Assembly: GCA_965247175.1 (NCBI GenBank)
Contig: OZ252006.1
Span: forward strand, 496,001-560,000
DNA from: JANQMX01 sp965247175
GTDB lineage: Bacteria; Pseudomonadota; Alphaproteobacteria; Kiloniellales; DSM-21159
DNA: 64,000 bases
Direction of reading: 5' to 3'
Every line of letters begins with the position of its first letter. Positions within the stretch are counted from its first letter, which is position 1. The position numbers were made by a program, and so were the translations under genes. The notes under the pieces are model-generated. The model worked only from the letters and a program-made list of their open reading frames with translations. It was not told where the DNA came from and searched no databases. Positions 1 through 8,825 of the stretch are shown piece by piece.

Positions 1-1854
1 GGGGTCGACCTCGACGTCCACCAGGTGGGTGGCGAAGCTGACACCGGCGCCTTCGGCGTTGGCCGCGTAGTGGCCGGCGATGGGGCCGCCGGTGCTGCCG
101 GAGACCTTGGCGATCTCGGCGAGTGACAAGGGCGCGAAGTCGCCGGCGTTGGGGCCGGCCGGCTTCGCGTGTCCGTCTTCCCAAACCACCGCGTCGGCCG
201 GGATGCCCCACATCATGGCGGCTCGCTCGCAGAGCCGCGTGATGGCATCCTGCGCTGCCTCGATAGTCGCCAGACCGCTGGAGAAGGTGGTGCGGCTGCC
301 CTCAGTGATGTCGTTGTAGCCGAGCGAGCTGGTGTCGGTGATCACCGCGCGCACGTCGTCATAGGCGATGCCGAGCTCTTCGGCCGCCATTTGGCACATG
401 GAGGCCCGCGAGCCGCCAATGTCCGGCGTGCCCAGTGCCAACGCCACCGTGCCGTCGACGTTGATGTTGAGGTTCACACAGGTCTGGCCGCCGAAGTTGA
501 ACCAGAAGCCGCAGGCCACGCCGCGGCCCTGATTGGGGCCGAGCGGCACATCGTAGTTCGCGTGCGCTTTGGTGGCTTCCAGAGTCTCGATCAGACCGAT
601 GCGGCCATAGGTTGGGCCGTAGGCGGACTCCGTGCCTTCCTTGGCGGCGTTCTTCAGCCGAAAGTCGACCGGGTCCATCCCGATCTTGTCGGCAACTTCG
701 GAAATCACGCTCTCGATGGCGAAGGCCGACATAGGTGCGCCTGGTGCGCGGTAGGCAGCCTGCTTGGGCCGATTGGCCACCACGTCGTAGCCGACGACCT
801 TGATGTGCTCCAGGTCGTAGCAGGCGAAAGCGCACATGGCCCCGAACTCTACCGGTGAGCCGGCGAAGGCGCCGCCCTGGTAGCGCAGCTCGGCTTGTCC
901 TGCGGTGATGCGGCCGTCCTTGGTGGCGCCGACCTTGACCCAGATGCTGCTGGAAGAGGTAGGGCCCGTGGCGCGGAAGACCTCGCTGCGGGTCATGACG
1001 ATCTTGACCGGATGGCCGGCCTTGCGCGAGAGCGCGAGGGCGACCGGCTCGACGAAGACGGTGGTCTTGCCGCCGAAGCCGCCGCCGATCTCGGAGGCGG
1101 TCACCCGGAGCTTGGAGATGTCCATGCCCAGAAGCTCGGCGCAGGTGTTGCGCACCATGTAGTGGCCCTGGGTGCAGCACCAGAGTTCGCCCTGGCCATC
1201 CGCGCCGACGCTGCCGAGGCACGCATGCGGCTCGATGTAGCCCTGGTGCGCCGCCTCGGTCTTGAACTCCCGCTCGACGACGACCTCGGCCTGGGCAAAG
1301 CCGGCTTCGACGTCGCCGTGGCCGAACTCGTGCCGCTGGGCGACGTTGGACGGCCCCGTCGGGGCCGGTTCCACGCCTTGCGTGATCATGTCGTCGTGCA
1401 GGATGGGCGCGTTCGGCGCCATGGCTGCGTCCACGTCCGTGACGTGGGGCAGGACCTCGTAGTCGATCTTGATCAGCTTCAGTGCCTTTTGGGCGATGGC
1501 CGCGGTGATCGCAGCGACTGCCGCGACGGCGTGCCCTTCATAGAGTGCCTTGTCGCCCGCCATCACGTTGATCAGGGTGTCCTGCAGATCGCCGTCCTGC
1601 TTGGCGAAGTCCGCCTGGGTCACCACCGCCTTGACGCCCGGCAGCGCTTCGGCGGCGGAGGCGTCGATCGAGCGGATGCGGGCATGGGGGTGCGGGCTGC
1701 GCAGCACCTTGCCGATCAGCATGCCCGGCGCCGACATGTCGGCGCCGAAGCGGGCCCGACCGGTGACCTTGTCGATGCCATCGGGCCGCGACGGGCGCGT
1801 GCCGACGACTTTGAAGGAACGATCTTGAGCGTCCAGTCTCGCGTCCAGCGGCAT
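1..1854 (-). CDS. Molybdopterin-binding large subunit of a xanthine dehydrogenase/CoxL-family hydroxylase (C-terminus off the window)
   Basis: This subunit would carry the molybdenum cofactor and catalyse hydroxylation of a small substrate, with electrons passing to the two genes upstream. The reading frame is open from the ATG at 1854 to base 1, giving 618 visible codons of a family usually about 750-790 residues long, so the C-terminal part with the catalytic glutamate is outside. Visible marks are an N-terminal PDGIDKVTG stretch, the glycine-rich GGGFGGK motif and an AYRAPGAP loop. That loop differs from the AYXCSFR loop of form I CO dehydrogenase, so a true CO dehydrogenase is unlikely. 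The start overlaps the stop of the 2Fe-2S gene (TAATG), and the gene order FAD, 2Fe-2S, Mo is that of coxMSL-type operons. The family is certain; the substrate is unknown. Confidence 0.93.
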   Translation of the reverse strand, partial: MPLDARLDAQDRSFKVVGTRPSRPDGIDKVTGRARFGADMSAPGMLIGKVLRSPHPHARIRSIDASAAEALPGVKAVVTQADFAKQDGDLQDTLINVMAGDKALYEGHAVAAVAAITAAIAQKALKLIKIDYEVLPHVTDVDAAMAPNAPILHDDMITQGVEPAPTGPSNVAQRHEFGHGDVEAGFAQAEVVVEREFKTEAAHQGYIEPHACLGSVGADGQGELWCCTQGHYMVRNTCAELLGMDISKLRVTASEIGGGFGGKTTVFVEPVALALSRKAGHPVKIVMTRSEVFRATGPTSSSSIWVKVGATKDGRITAGQAELRYQGGAFAGSPVEFGAMCAFACYDLEHIKVVGYDVVANRPKQAAYRAPGAPMSAFAIESVISEVADKIGMDPVDFRLKNAAKEGTESAYGPTYGRIGLIETLEATKAHANYDVPLGPNQGRGVACGFWFNFGGQTCVNLNINVDGTVALALGTPDIGGSRASMCQMAAEELGIAYDDVRAVITDTSSLGYNDITEGSRTTFSSGLATIEAAQDAITRLCERAAMMWGIPADAVVWEDGHAKPAGPNAGDFAPLSLAEIAKVSGSTGGPIAGHYAANAEGAGVSFATHLVDVEVDP

Positions 1855-2333
1855 TAGCGTGCTTCCTTCATTTCAGCGGCGGTATCCATGACCGCACGCA
1901 CGATCTTGTCGTAGCCGGTGCAACGGCAGAGGTTGCCGGCCAGCCAATAGCGAACCTCGGTCTCAGTCGGGTCCGGATTGCGGTCGAGCAGGGACTTTGC
2001 CGCAACCAAAAAACCGGGTGTGCAAACGCCGCACTGCAGGGCGGCGTGGTCGATGAACTTCTGCTGCAGCGGATGCAGCTCGTCGCCGTCGGCCAAGCCC
2101 TCGATGGTCTCGACGGCCCGTCCTTCCGCCTCGGCGCCCATGACCAAGCAGGCACAGACCAGGCGCCCGTCAAGGATGACGCTGCAGGCGCCGCAGTCGC
2201 CGGTGCCGCAGCCTTCTTTGGCTCCGGTCAGTCCCAGACGATCGCGCAAGGCGTCAAGCAAGGTCTCCTGCGGCTCGCAGAGATAGTCGACCGGGTCGCC
2301 GTTGATGGTGGTGGAAACCTTGATGGTGGTCAT
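1854..2333 (-). CDS. 2Fe-2S subunit of a xanthine dehydrogenase/CoxS-family hydroxylase
   Basis: This is the small electron-transfer subunit, 159 residues, normal for the family. It carries two iron-sulfur clusters that pass electrons from the Mo site to FAD. The N-terminal plant-ferredoxin-type cluster is seen in CGTGDCGAC plus a later cysteine near residue 60. The C-terminal cluster is seen in CGVCTPG and CRCTGY. The ATG overlaps the stop of the FAD subunit by four bases (ATGA), and its own stop touches the start of the large subunit, so the three genes are very likely cotranslated. No odd feature was seen. Confidence 0.96.
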   Translation of the reverse strand: MTTIKVSTTINGDPVDYLCEPQETLLDALRDRLGLTGAKEGCGTGDCGACSVILDGRLVCACLVMGAEAEGRAVETIEGLADGDELHPLQQKFIDHAALQCGVCTPGFLVAAKSLLDRNPDPTETEVRYWLAGNLCRCTGYDKIVRAVMDTAAEMKEAR

Positions 2334-3193
2334 GCCGTTCCTTTCGCGCGGTCCAGCGCCTTTTCAGCCGCGCGGCGCGCCAACACGCCCGCGACCTTGA
2401 TACGAAATTCTACGGTGCCGCGCTTGTCGTCGATTGGGCTGCAGGCAGCTGAAGCTGCGGCGGCCAGCGCCTCCAGAGCGGTGGCGTCGACCTTGGTGCC
2501 GATCAGGCTGTCGGCCGCCGCTTCGACCAGCAGAACGCGTGGGGCGACGGCGCCGAGGGATACGCGGGCCGCCTGGCAGGTGCCTTGCTCGTCCAAGCTC
2601 AGGCTGACGCCGGCTCCGACCACGGCGATGTCCATCTCGGTGCGCGGAATGAAGCGTAGATAGGCATCGCCCGAGCGCGGTGGGCGGGCGGGCAGGAAGA
2701 CCGACTCGACCAGCTCGCCCTTTTGCAGGCTTGTCTTGCCCGGGGCCTCGGCGATGGCCTCGGCAGGAAGCTCGCGGCGCCCGTTTGGCCCGACCAAAGT
2801 GACCGTTGCGGCGGCTGCCACCATTGCCGGCACGCTATCGGCGGCAGGGGAGGCGTTGCAGAGGTTGCCGACCATGGTGCAACGGCCCTGGATCTGGGTC
2901 GAGCCGATCAGCTCGGCGGCCTCGACCACACCTGGCCAGGCGGCCGAGAGCGCCGCGTGCTCGCCGAGCTCGGCTGCCGACACGGCGGCGCCGATGCGAA
3001 AACCGCCGTTCTCTTCACTGATCCGGCGCATAACGTCGATGCGCTTGATGTCGACCACCAGATCGGGCTCGACCATGCCGGAGCGAAGCTGAACCAGAAG
3101 GTCGGTCCCGCCTGCCAGCACGCGGGCAAGGCCGGTTTCGGCAGCGAGCAGCTGCACAGCAGCCTCTGTCGTATCAGGAGCTTCGTAACGCAT
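2330..3193 (-). CDS. FAD-binding medium subunit of a xanthine dehydrogenase/CoxM-family hydroxylase
   Basis: This 287-residue protein binds FAD and hands electrons to the final acceptor. The PP-loop-like FAD motif LAGGTDLL lies near residue 27, and the second FAD motif MVGNLCNASPAAD near residue 107, both standard for the CoxM/CutM family. It is the first gene of a leftward three-gene operon with 4-base and 1-base overlaps. The 125 bases upstream of its start, before the glucokinase stop, probably hold the operon promoter, but I see no convincing -35/-10 pair. Gene family and role are secure; the natural substrate cannot be read from the sequence. Confidence 0.94.
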   Translation of the reverse strand: MRYEAPDTTEAAVQLLAAETGLARVLAGGTDLLVQLRSGMVEPDLVVDIKRIDVMRRISEENGGFRIGAAVSAAELGEHAALSAAWPGVVEAAELIGSTQIQGRCTMVGNLCNASPAADSVPAMVAAAATVTLVGPNGRRELPAEAIAEAPGKTSLQKGELVESVFLPARPPRSGDAYLRFIPRTEMDIAVVGAGVSLSLDEQGTCQAARVSLGAVAPRVLLVEAAADSLIGTKVDATALEALAAAASAACSPIDDKRGTVEFRIKVAGVLARRAAEKALDRAKGTA

Positions 3194-3318
3194 TGTAATC
3201 CTTCGATTCTTCCCTGAGCATCGATGTCGCCGTTCCGGCGCGCGCGGCCGTCGACGACTTGAGTGCGCACTCTACGTGGATTGGCTCCGGCGGACCAGTC
3301 TGCTTTCCGAATGCCTTA

Positions 3319-4311
3319 CTATGAAAAATCCGAGGGCTGCGCTGGCGTGGCGGCAAGGCGAGCCAAGCCTTTGAAGGCCGGGTGAGGGGCAGTGATCAGC
3401 CAAGTCGGGATAGCTTCGAGATAGGGCGACATCCGGCCCTTCGCTTCGAACCGCGCGCGGAAGCTCGATCGCTGCAGTGGCGCCTCGAGGCGCGGGAGGA
3501 TACCTCCAGCCAAGAAGACCCCGCCCTTGGCTCCTGTGGTCACGGCAATGTTGCCGGCCGTTGCGCCAAGCAGTCCGAAGAAGAGCGCCAAGGCGTCGTT
3601 GGCTTGCTTCTCTCCGGCTTCCGCCTGCGCGACGACTTCGGCAGCAGGCCTGGCGGGGCGCGTCTCCCCGCCTAGTGTTGTGAGAGCCTGATCCAGCCGG
3701 GTCAGGCCTGGGCCCGAGATGGCATCCTCCACGGCGACATGCCCCAGGTCACGGCGCAAGAGCGCGATGACACGCTCCTCCAAGTCGGTCCCGGCCGCGA
3801 GCGTCGCGTGCCCGGACTCGGTCGACACGACCCGTCCGGCGCCCTCCGGCTCCGGAAGATAGAGCGCCGCGCCAAAGCCAGTACCGGGGCCGATCACGAC
3901 CTTGGGGTCGAGAGACGAGCCCTCGTCCTCCGCAGCGATTGGGCCGATCGCCTCGCGCTCGTTCGCGGACAGCTCGGGAAGGCAGTAGGCGAGAGCCAGG
4001 AAGTCGTTGACCACAAGCACCCGGGTCAGGTCGAAGGCGCTGCAGAGTGCATCGCCGTCAATGTTCCAGGCTGCATTGGTCAGCTGCGCCCGGTTCTGTG
4101 CCACTGGGCCGGCCACGGAAAGAACAGCCTGCCGCGGCGCAATCCCGAACTCCGCCACGACGTGACGGATGGCTGCTTCGATCGTTGGAAAGGCCGCCGT
4201 TTCCAATTGTGTGACAGAGCTGGAGCGCCCGTCTTCAAGGAAAGCGAAGCGGGCGTTGGTGCCGCCGATATCGCAAAGCAAGGCTGGCCCGGTGATGGTG
4301 CACCCCTTCAT
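3319..4311 (-). CDS. glk: Glucokinase (Glk family)
   Basis: It would phosphorylate glucose with ATP to glucose-6-phosphate in the cytoplasm. The 330-residue protein shows the hexokinase-fold phosphate motif DIGGTNARF at residues 11-19, the sugar-binding region VVNDFLALAY, GPGTGFG and STESGHATLA, and a C-terminal FLAGGILPRL adenosine motif, all typical of bacterial Glk rather than ROK kinases. A longer open frame exists upstream, but the ATG at 4311 is preferred because GAGG sits seven bases before it and the conserved motif follows directly. It starts 13 bases after otsA stops, so it is probably cotranscribed with otsA and the GH15 enzyme. It may phosphorylate glucose released by that enzyme. 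Confidence 0.93.
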   Translation of the reverse strand: MKGCTITGPALLCDIGGTNARFAFLEDGRSSSVTQLETAAFPTIEAAIRHVVAEFGIAPRQAVLSVAGPVAQNRAQLTNAAWNIDGDALCSAFDLTRVLVVNDFLALAYCLPELSANEREAIGPIAAEDEGSSLDPKVVIGPGTGFGAALYLPEPEGAGRVVSTESGHATLAAGTDLEERVIALLRRDLGHVAVEDAISGPGLTRLDQALTTLGGETRPARPAAEVVAQAEAGEKQANDALALFFGLLGATAGNIAVTTGAKGGVFLAGGILPRLEAPLQRSSFRARFEAKGRMSPYLEAIPTWLITAPHPAFKGLARLAATPAQPSDFS

Positions 4312-4324
4312 GGCGACCTCGCCG

Positions 4325-5704
4325 TCACCGCCTTTGCGAAGCCAGCGTATTGAGGAAGTTCTCGAACCAGTCGGACACCTGGTAGGAGACGAGGTGCTGG
4401 AACATGGGGTGCCAACGAAACACCCGCTCCTCACGCGAAATGTCGAGCGCGCGGGCGAGCGACCGTGCCATCCCCTCGATGTCGTGCGGGTTGACCAGCA
4501 GGCCGCCGGTCATTTCCTGCGCTGCGCCGGCGAAGCGTGAGAGGACCAGGACGCCGGGGTCCTTCGGGTCCTGCGCGGCAACGAACTCCTTGGCGACCAG
4601 GTTCATGCCGTCGCGCAGCGGCGTGATGAAGCCGACATCGGCGAGACGCAGGAAGCCGGCGATGGTCTCGCGCGCGAAGCCTTTGTTGAGGTAGCGGATA
4701 GGCACGTAGTCGAGGTCGGCGTAGCGACCGTTGATCTCGCCGGCCTTGGCCTCCAACAACTTGCGGATCTCCATATACTCCGGAACATCGCCGCGGGAGG
4801 GCGGGGCAATCTGCACGAAGGTGACCTTGCCGCGCAGGTCGGGGTGCTCCTTGAGCATCAGCCCGAAGGCTTCGAAGCGTTCGACCAAGCCTTTCGTGTA
4901 GTCCAGACGGTCGACGCCGAGCACCAGCCTGCGGTTTATCAAGCTGCCTGCCAGGCGCCGCGCCGGAGCCGCTGCTCCCGCCCTCTGCGCCATAGCGATG
5001 ACGTTGTCGGTGTCGATGCTGATGGGAAAGGCGCCGAAGCGAAAATAAAGGCCGTCGAGATAGACGGCCCCATCTTCCGACAGTTGAGCGTCGGTTTCGC
5101 GTCGCAAATATTGTTCGAAAGCGAGGACGTCCCATTCCGTCTGGAAGCCCACCAGGTCGTAGTGGCTCAGCTCCTGAAGGACTTCGCGGTGATCGGGGAG
5201 GGTGACGTAGAGCTCGCTGGGCGGCCAGGGAATGTGCTGGAAATAGCCGATGCGGTTGGTGACGCCGCGTTTCCGCAATTCCTGCCCCAGCGGGATGAGG
5301 TGATAGTCGTGGACCCAGATAAGATCGTCTTCCCGCAGCATGGGAAGCAGGCTGTCGGCAAAGAAGGCATTGACCCGGCCATAGCCCAGGCGCGCGCGAT
5401 GCTGGAAATTGGCGTTCTCGAGGCGGTAGTGGAAGAGGGGCCAAAGGACGCGATTGGCGAAGCCGGCGTAGTACTCGTCGTAGTCGGTCGGAGAGAGGTC
5501 TACCGTGGCGAAGGAAAGGTTGGCTTGCTCCACCACGTGCGGCTCCGGAGACGGTGTTTCGACCTTCTCGCCCGACCAGCCGAACCAGATGCCCCCGCGT
5601 TCCTTGAGGCCGGCGAGGATGGCGACGGCCAGCCCGCCTTGCGCAGCCATCTGCCCGAGCTTCGAAACGCTGACACGATTGGAGACGACGATCAGCCGGC
5701 TCAA
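4325..5704 (-). CDS. otsA: Alpha,alpha-trehalose-6-phosphate synthase (GT20)
   Basis: It transfers glucose from UDP-glucose to glucose-6-phosphate, making trehalose-6-phosphate, an osmoprotectant precursor. The 459-residue length is normal. Motifs in order: LIVVSNRVS at the N-terminus, VHDYHL, HIPWPPSELY, RLDYTKGL and LRDGMNLVAKEF. No ATG lies near the N-terminus. The TTG at 5704 is chosen because a strong GGGAGGAGG ribosome site ends a few bases before it and because it overlaps the stop of the upstream GH15 gene as TTGA. No otsB phosphatase gene lies in the window, which is unusual for an otsA operon. Genes on either side (GH15, glucokinase) suggest a trehalose/glucan turnover unit. Confidence 0.95.
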   Translation of the reverse strand: MSRLIVVSNRVSVSKLGQMAAQGGLAVAILAGLKERGGIWFGWSGEKVETPSPEPHVVEQANLSFATVDLSPTDYDEYYAGFANRVLWPLFHYRLENANFQHRARLGYGRVNAFFADSLLPMLREDDLIWVHDYHLIPLGQELRKRGVTNRIGYFQHIPWPPSELYVTLPDHREVLQELSHYDLVGFQTEWDVLAFEQYLRRETDAQLSEDGAVYLDGLYFRFGAFPISIDTDNVIAMAQRAGAAAPARRLAGSLINRRLVLGVDRLDYTKGLVERFEAFGLMLKEHPDLRGKVTFVQIAPPSRGDVPEYMEIRKLLEAKAGEINGRYADLDYVPIRYLNKGFARETIAGFLRLADVGFITPLRDGMNLVAKEFVAAQDPKDPGVLVLSRFAGAAQEMTGGLLVNPHDIEGMARSLARALDISREERVFRWHPMFQHLVSYQVSDWFENFLNTLASQRR

Positions 5705-7485
5705 AAAGCCTCCTCCCAAGTCTTGCTCAAGCGCATTGCCGAATTGATGAGACCGACCATCGAGTACGTCTGTGGAAAGTTACCCCAAAGCTCACCGGTT
5801 GCCGGGTCCACGTCTTCCGAAAGCAGGCCCACATGGTTGCGCGCTGCAAGCATCGTTTCAAAGAGCTCGCGAGCCTTCTCCACGCGGCCGATCCCAGCCA
5901 GTGCATCGATAAACCAGAAAGTGCATACATTAAAAGAGGTTTCCGGCCGCCCGAAGTCGTCTTCGGCCGCATAGCGGAAGAGGTAGTTGCCGCGCCGCAG
6001 CTCATCTTCCAACGCTTCCACCGTGCCGATGAAGCGCGGATCGGAGAAACGCACGAAGCCGAGATCGCCCATCAGCAGGAGGCTGGCGTCCAGATCGCCC
6101 CCGCCCAGCACGCCGACGAAGCTGTTGCGCTTCTCCGACCAAGCTTGCTCCAGGATCGCCGAGCGGATCTTCTCCGACTCCTTGCGCCAGAAGCGCTGGC
6201 GCTCGACGAGCCCGAGCCGTCTGGCGATGCGGGCAAGTCGATCGCAGGCGGCCCAACACATCAGGGCAGAGAAGGTGTGCACGTGCTGGCGGGACCGAAA
6301 TTCCCAGAGACCGGCGTCAGGCTCGGACCACTTGGTGAGCGCCTTGTGCCCAAGCGTTTCGAGACGGCGAAAGAGGCTCTCGTCGCCCGGCTTGCTGAGC
6401 CTGTGGTCGAAGAAGCTCTGGGTCGCAGCCAGCACCACATGGCCATAGCCGTCGTTCTGGATTTGGGTGTAGGCGCCGTTTCCGATGCGAACCGGGCCCA
6501 TGCCGCGATAGCCAGGCAGCGCTTCGGCGATTGTCTCCGTCAGGTTGGTTTCCTGGGTGATGCCGAAGACGGGTTGCAGGTCCTCGACGTCCGTCACATC
6601 GGCGACATCGACGATGAAGCGCAGATAGCCCTCCATCGAGCGGGTGACGCCGAGTCGGTTGAGCGCGTGGACGACGAAATAGGAATCGCGAAGCCAGCAG
6701 AAGCGGTAGTCCCAGTTCCTCTCCGTGTTCGGCGCTTCGGGAATTGACGTGGTGACGGCGGCCACTACGGCACCGCTATCTTCGAAGTTTGCCAGCTTCA
6801 GGGTAATGGCGGCCCGGATCACCGCTTCCTGCCATTCGAAGGGCAGGGCGAGATAGCGACACCACTCAAACCAGTAGTTTTCGGTCTGCTCGAAGAAATC
6901 GCGACAGATGTGCGATACCGACTGTGCCACCGTCTCGTCGGGCCCCAGCAGGAAATGCAGCGGGCCGTCGAGGGTGAAGGAGGTCTCCTGACCGATGTAG
7001 GACAGAGGCGCATCCGTGGTCAGGCGCAGGGTCAGGCCGTGGCCGACATAGCGGATGTGATTGCTGCCTTGTGTCCGTTCTGGTGTTTCGGCGCCATAGT
7101 TCGCGAGCGGGCGCAGGCGGATTTTGATCTTCGGCAAGCCCGCCAGCGGCTTGATCTCGCGCGCGATCATCATCGGCCGAAATGTTCGGCCGAACTGTTT
7201 GAAGCGCGGCGCGAAATCGGTGACCTGCAGGACGCTGCCGTCTTCCGAGTAAAGAATGGTCTCGACGATCGGTGTGTTGCGCCGATAGCGCTGCTCGGTG
7301 CGCGCCAAGCCCTTCAGCTCGATATCGAAATAGCCGGCCTCCGCTTCTCCATGGTCGAGCAGCAGAGCGCAGAACATTGGGTCGCCGTCGAGCCGCGGAA
7401 AGCAGCCCCAGACGATACGGGCGCGTTGGTCGATCAGCGCTGCGATATTGCAGTTACCGATCATGGCAAGTTCAAGGGAAGACAT
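5701..7485 (-). CDS. Glycoside hydrolase family 15 protein (glucoamylase/trehalase-like)
   Basis: GH15 enzymes hydrolyse terminal alpha-glucosidic bonds with inversion; bacterial members include glucoamylases and trehalases. This 594-residue protein has the N-terminal beta-sandwich region (IGNCNIAALID, WGCFPRLDG) and the (alpha/alpha)6 barrel. Likely catalytic acids are the glutamate in LWEFR (centre) and that in LLSEDVDP (near the C-terminus), matching family positions. No signal peptide is seen, so the enzyme is cytoplasmic. The ATG at 7485 has AAGGGC eight bases upstream and is preferred to a TTG two codons earlier. It overlaps otsA by four bases, so trehalose or glycogen-type glucan is the probable substrate; the sequence does not decide which. 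Confidence 0.92.
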   Translation of the reverse strand: MSSLELAMIGNCNIAALIDQRARIVWGCFPRLDGDPMFCALLLDHGEAEAGYFDIELKGLARTEQRYRRNTPIVETILYSEDGSVLQVTDFAPRFKQFGRTFRPMMIAREIKPLAGLPKIKIRLRPLANYGAETPERTQGSNHIRYVGHGLTLRLTTDAPLSYIGQETSFTLDGPLHFLLGPDETVAQSVSHICRDFFEQTENYWFEWCRYLALPFEWQEAVIRAAITLKLANFEDSGAVVAAVTTSIPEAPNTERNWDYRFCWLRDSYFVVHALNRLGVTRSMEGYLRFIVDVADVTDVEDLQPVFGITQETNLTETIAEALPGYRGMGPVRIGNGAYTQIQNDGYGHVVLAATQSFFDHRLSKPGDESLFRRLETLGHKALTKWSEPDAGLWEFRSRQHVHTFSALMCWAACDRLARIARRLGLVERQRFWRKESEKIRSAILEQAWSEKRNSFVGVLGGGDLDASLLLMGDLGFVRFSDPRFIGTVEALEDELRRGNYLFRYAAEDDFGRPETSFNVCTFWFIDALAGIGRVEKARELFETMLAARNHVGLLSEDVDPATGELWGNFPQTYSMVGLINSAMRLSKTWEEAF

Positions 7486-7594
7486 AAACAAAGCCCTTAG
7501 CGCTGGTCGTTGATCAAAGCATGCCTCCGAGAACTAAGTCGCGGCGGAGACTAAGACAGTACGACTGCACAGTGGGCTATTGGTAAACAGGCCA

Positions 7595-8746
7595 TTAGTA
7601 GAGGAACATGGGCTTGTCGCGCACTTGCCGAATCATCGGGCGATAGGTCTCGACGTCGTAGAGTTCCCCGACATCGACCCGCTTTTCGCCTTTGATGCAG
7701 GTGTCGACCGGCACGGCGGTATAGTTGCCGTCTCTAAGCGCCGTCATGAGGCCGCTGGCGCCCCCGTTGAGAAGCTGAACCGCCATGGTGCCATAGGCGC
7801 TGGCGACCATGCGGTCGAGCGCGGCCGGTGCACCGGCCCGCATGAGATAGGCGAGGGACTGGTTGACGATGCCCTGTCCGGTCTTGCGCTTCAGCTCTTC
7901 GCCGACAATTTGGCCGATGCCGCCGAGCTTGCGGTGGCCGTAAGCGTCGGCTTCGCCGCTCTCGATCGTCTCGCCGCCCGATATGGTTGCGCCTTCCGAA
8001 ACCACGACGACGGCGTAACCGGCGGGATTGGCCGCCTTGTCCTGCATGATGAGGTCCGCCAAGCGGTCGATGTCGAAAGGTACTTCACTGATCAGGACCC
8101 GGTCGGCGCCGGCGAGGAAACCGGAGATCAAGGCTGTCTCGCCGCTGTTGCGGCCGAAGAGCTCGACGACGGCAATGCGCTCATGGCTTTCGGTCGGCGT
8201 GCGCAGCGCATCGATCAGCTCGACGCTGCGGCTGACGGCGGTGCCGAAGCCCATGCAGTAGTCGGTCCCGAAGACGTCGTTGTCCATCGTCTTCGGGCAG
8301 GCCATCACGCTGAAGCCTTCCTGGTGCAGGCGCGCGGCGTAGGAGAGGGTGTCGTCGCCGCCGATGGCAACAAGCGCATCGATGCCCAGCGCCTTGAGGT
8401 TCTCGATCACCTTATCGGTGCAGTCGATGCGCGCGTCGCCGCCTTGCGCGCGTGCGGCCAAGCTCGGCGGCAGCTCCTTGGGAGCAACCTTGCCGGGGTT
8501 GGTGCGGGAGGTATGGAGGATTGTGCCCCCTTGCCGGTCGATGTCGCGTATCGCCGTGCGTGTCAGCTCGACGGTATATTCGGCGACGGACTCTGGGCTC
8601 CCCAGGTCGATGTTGAGCGGACCGGCCCAACCGCGGCGAAATCCGACAGCCGTCCAACCGAGGTCGAGGGCGCTGCCGGCAATGGCTTTGATGCAGGGGT
8701 TGAGGCCGGGAACGTCGCCGCCACCCGTCAAGACCGCAATTCGCAC
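7595..8746 (-). CDS. 6-phosphofructokinase, pyrophosphate-type signature residues
   Basis: It would interconvert fructose-6-phosphate and fructose-1,6-bisphosphate. The 383-residue PFKA-family protein shows the phosphoryl-donor loop GGGDVPGLN, the GGDDT motif and PKTMDND. In well-studied family members the aspartate in GGDDT (glycine in the E. coli ATP enzyme) and the lysine of PKT mark pyrophosphate use, and both are present. Some actinobacterial ATP enzymes share part of this signature, so donor choice needs assay. The start is a GTG at 8746. The 109 bases between its stop and the GH15 start may hold a promoter for the trehalose block. Confidence 0.9.
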   Translation of the reverse strand: MRIAVLTGGGDVPGLNPCIKAIAGSALDLGWTAVGFRRGWAGPLNIDLGSPESVAEYTVELTRTAIRDIDRQGGTILHTSRTNPGKVAPKELPPSLAARAQGGDARIDCTDKVIENLKALGIDALVAIGGDDTLSYAARLHQEGFSVMACPKTMDNDVFGTDYCMGFGTAVSRSVELIDALRTPTESHERIAVVELFGRNSGETALISGFLAGADRVLISEVPFDIDRLADLIMQDKAANPAGYAVVVVSEGATISGGETIESGEADAYGHRKLGGIGQIVGEELKRKTGQGIVNQSLAYLMRAGAPAALDRMVASAYGTMAVQLLNGGASGLMTALRDGNYTAVPVDTCIKGEKRVDVGELYDVETYRPMIRQVRDKPMFLY

Positions 8747-8825
8747 TACTCGTCTCCCCGTTCGTAGAGCTGCTTTTGAGCGGAGAGACTATAGTGAGCG
8801 TGTGGATTTTGTAAGGGGGTGTGGC

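Noticed and set aside
359..1222. Leftward 287-codon frame in the Mo-subunit region
   Set aside because: It is an out-of-frame shadow; the true frame runs from 1854 to base 1 and shows clear family motifs, while this one is arginine-rich and without motifs.
7580..8767. Rightward 395-codon frame opposite phosphofructokinase
   Set aside because: Antisense shadow of a clear enzyme gene; long opposite frames are expected at this GC content.
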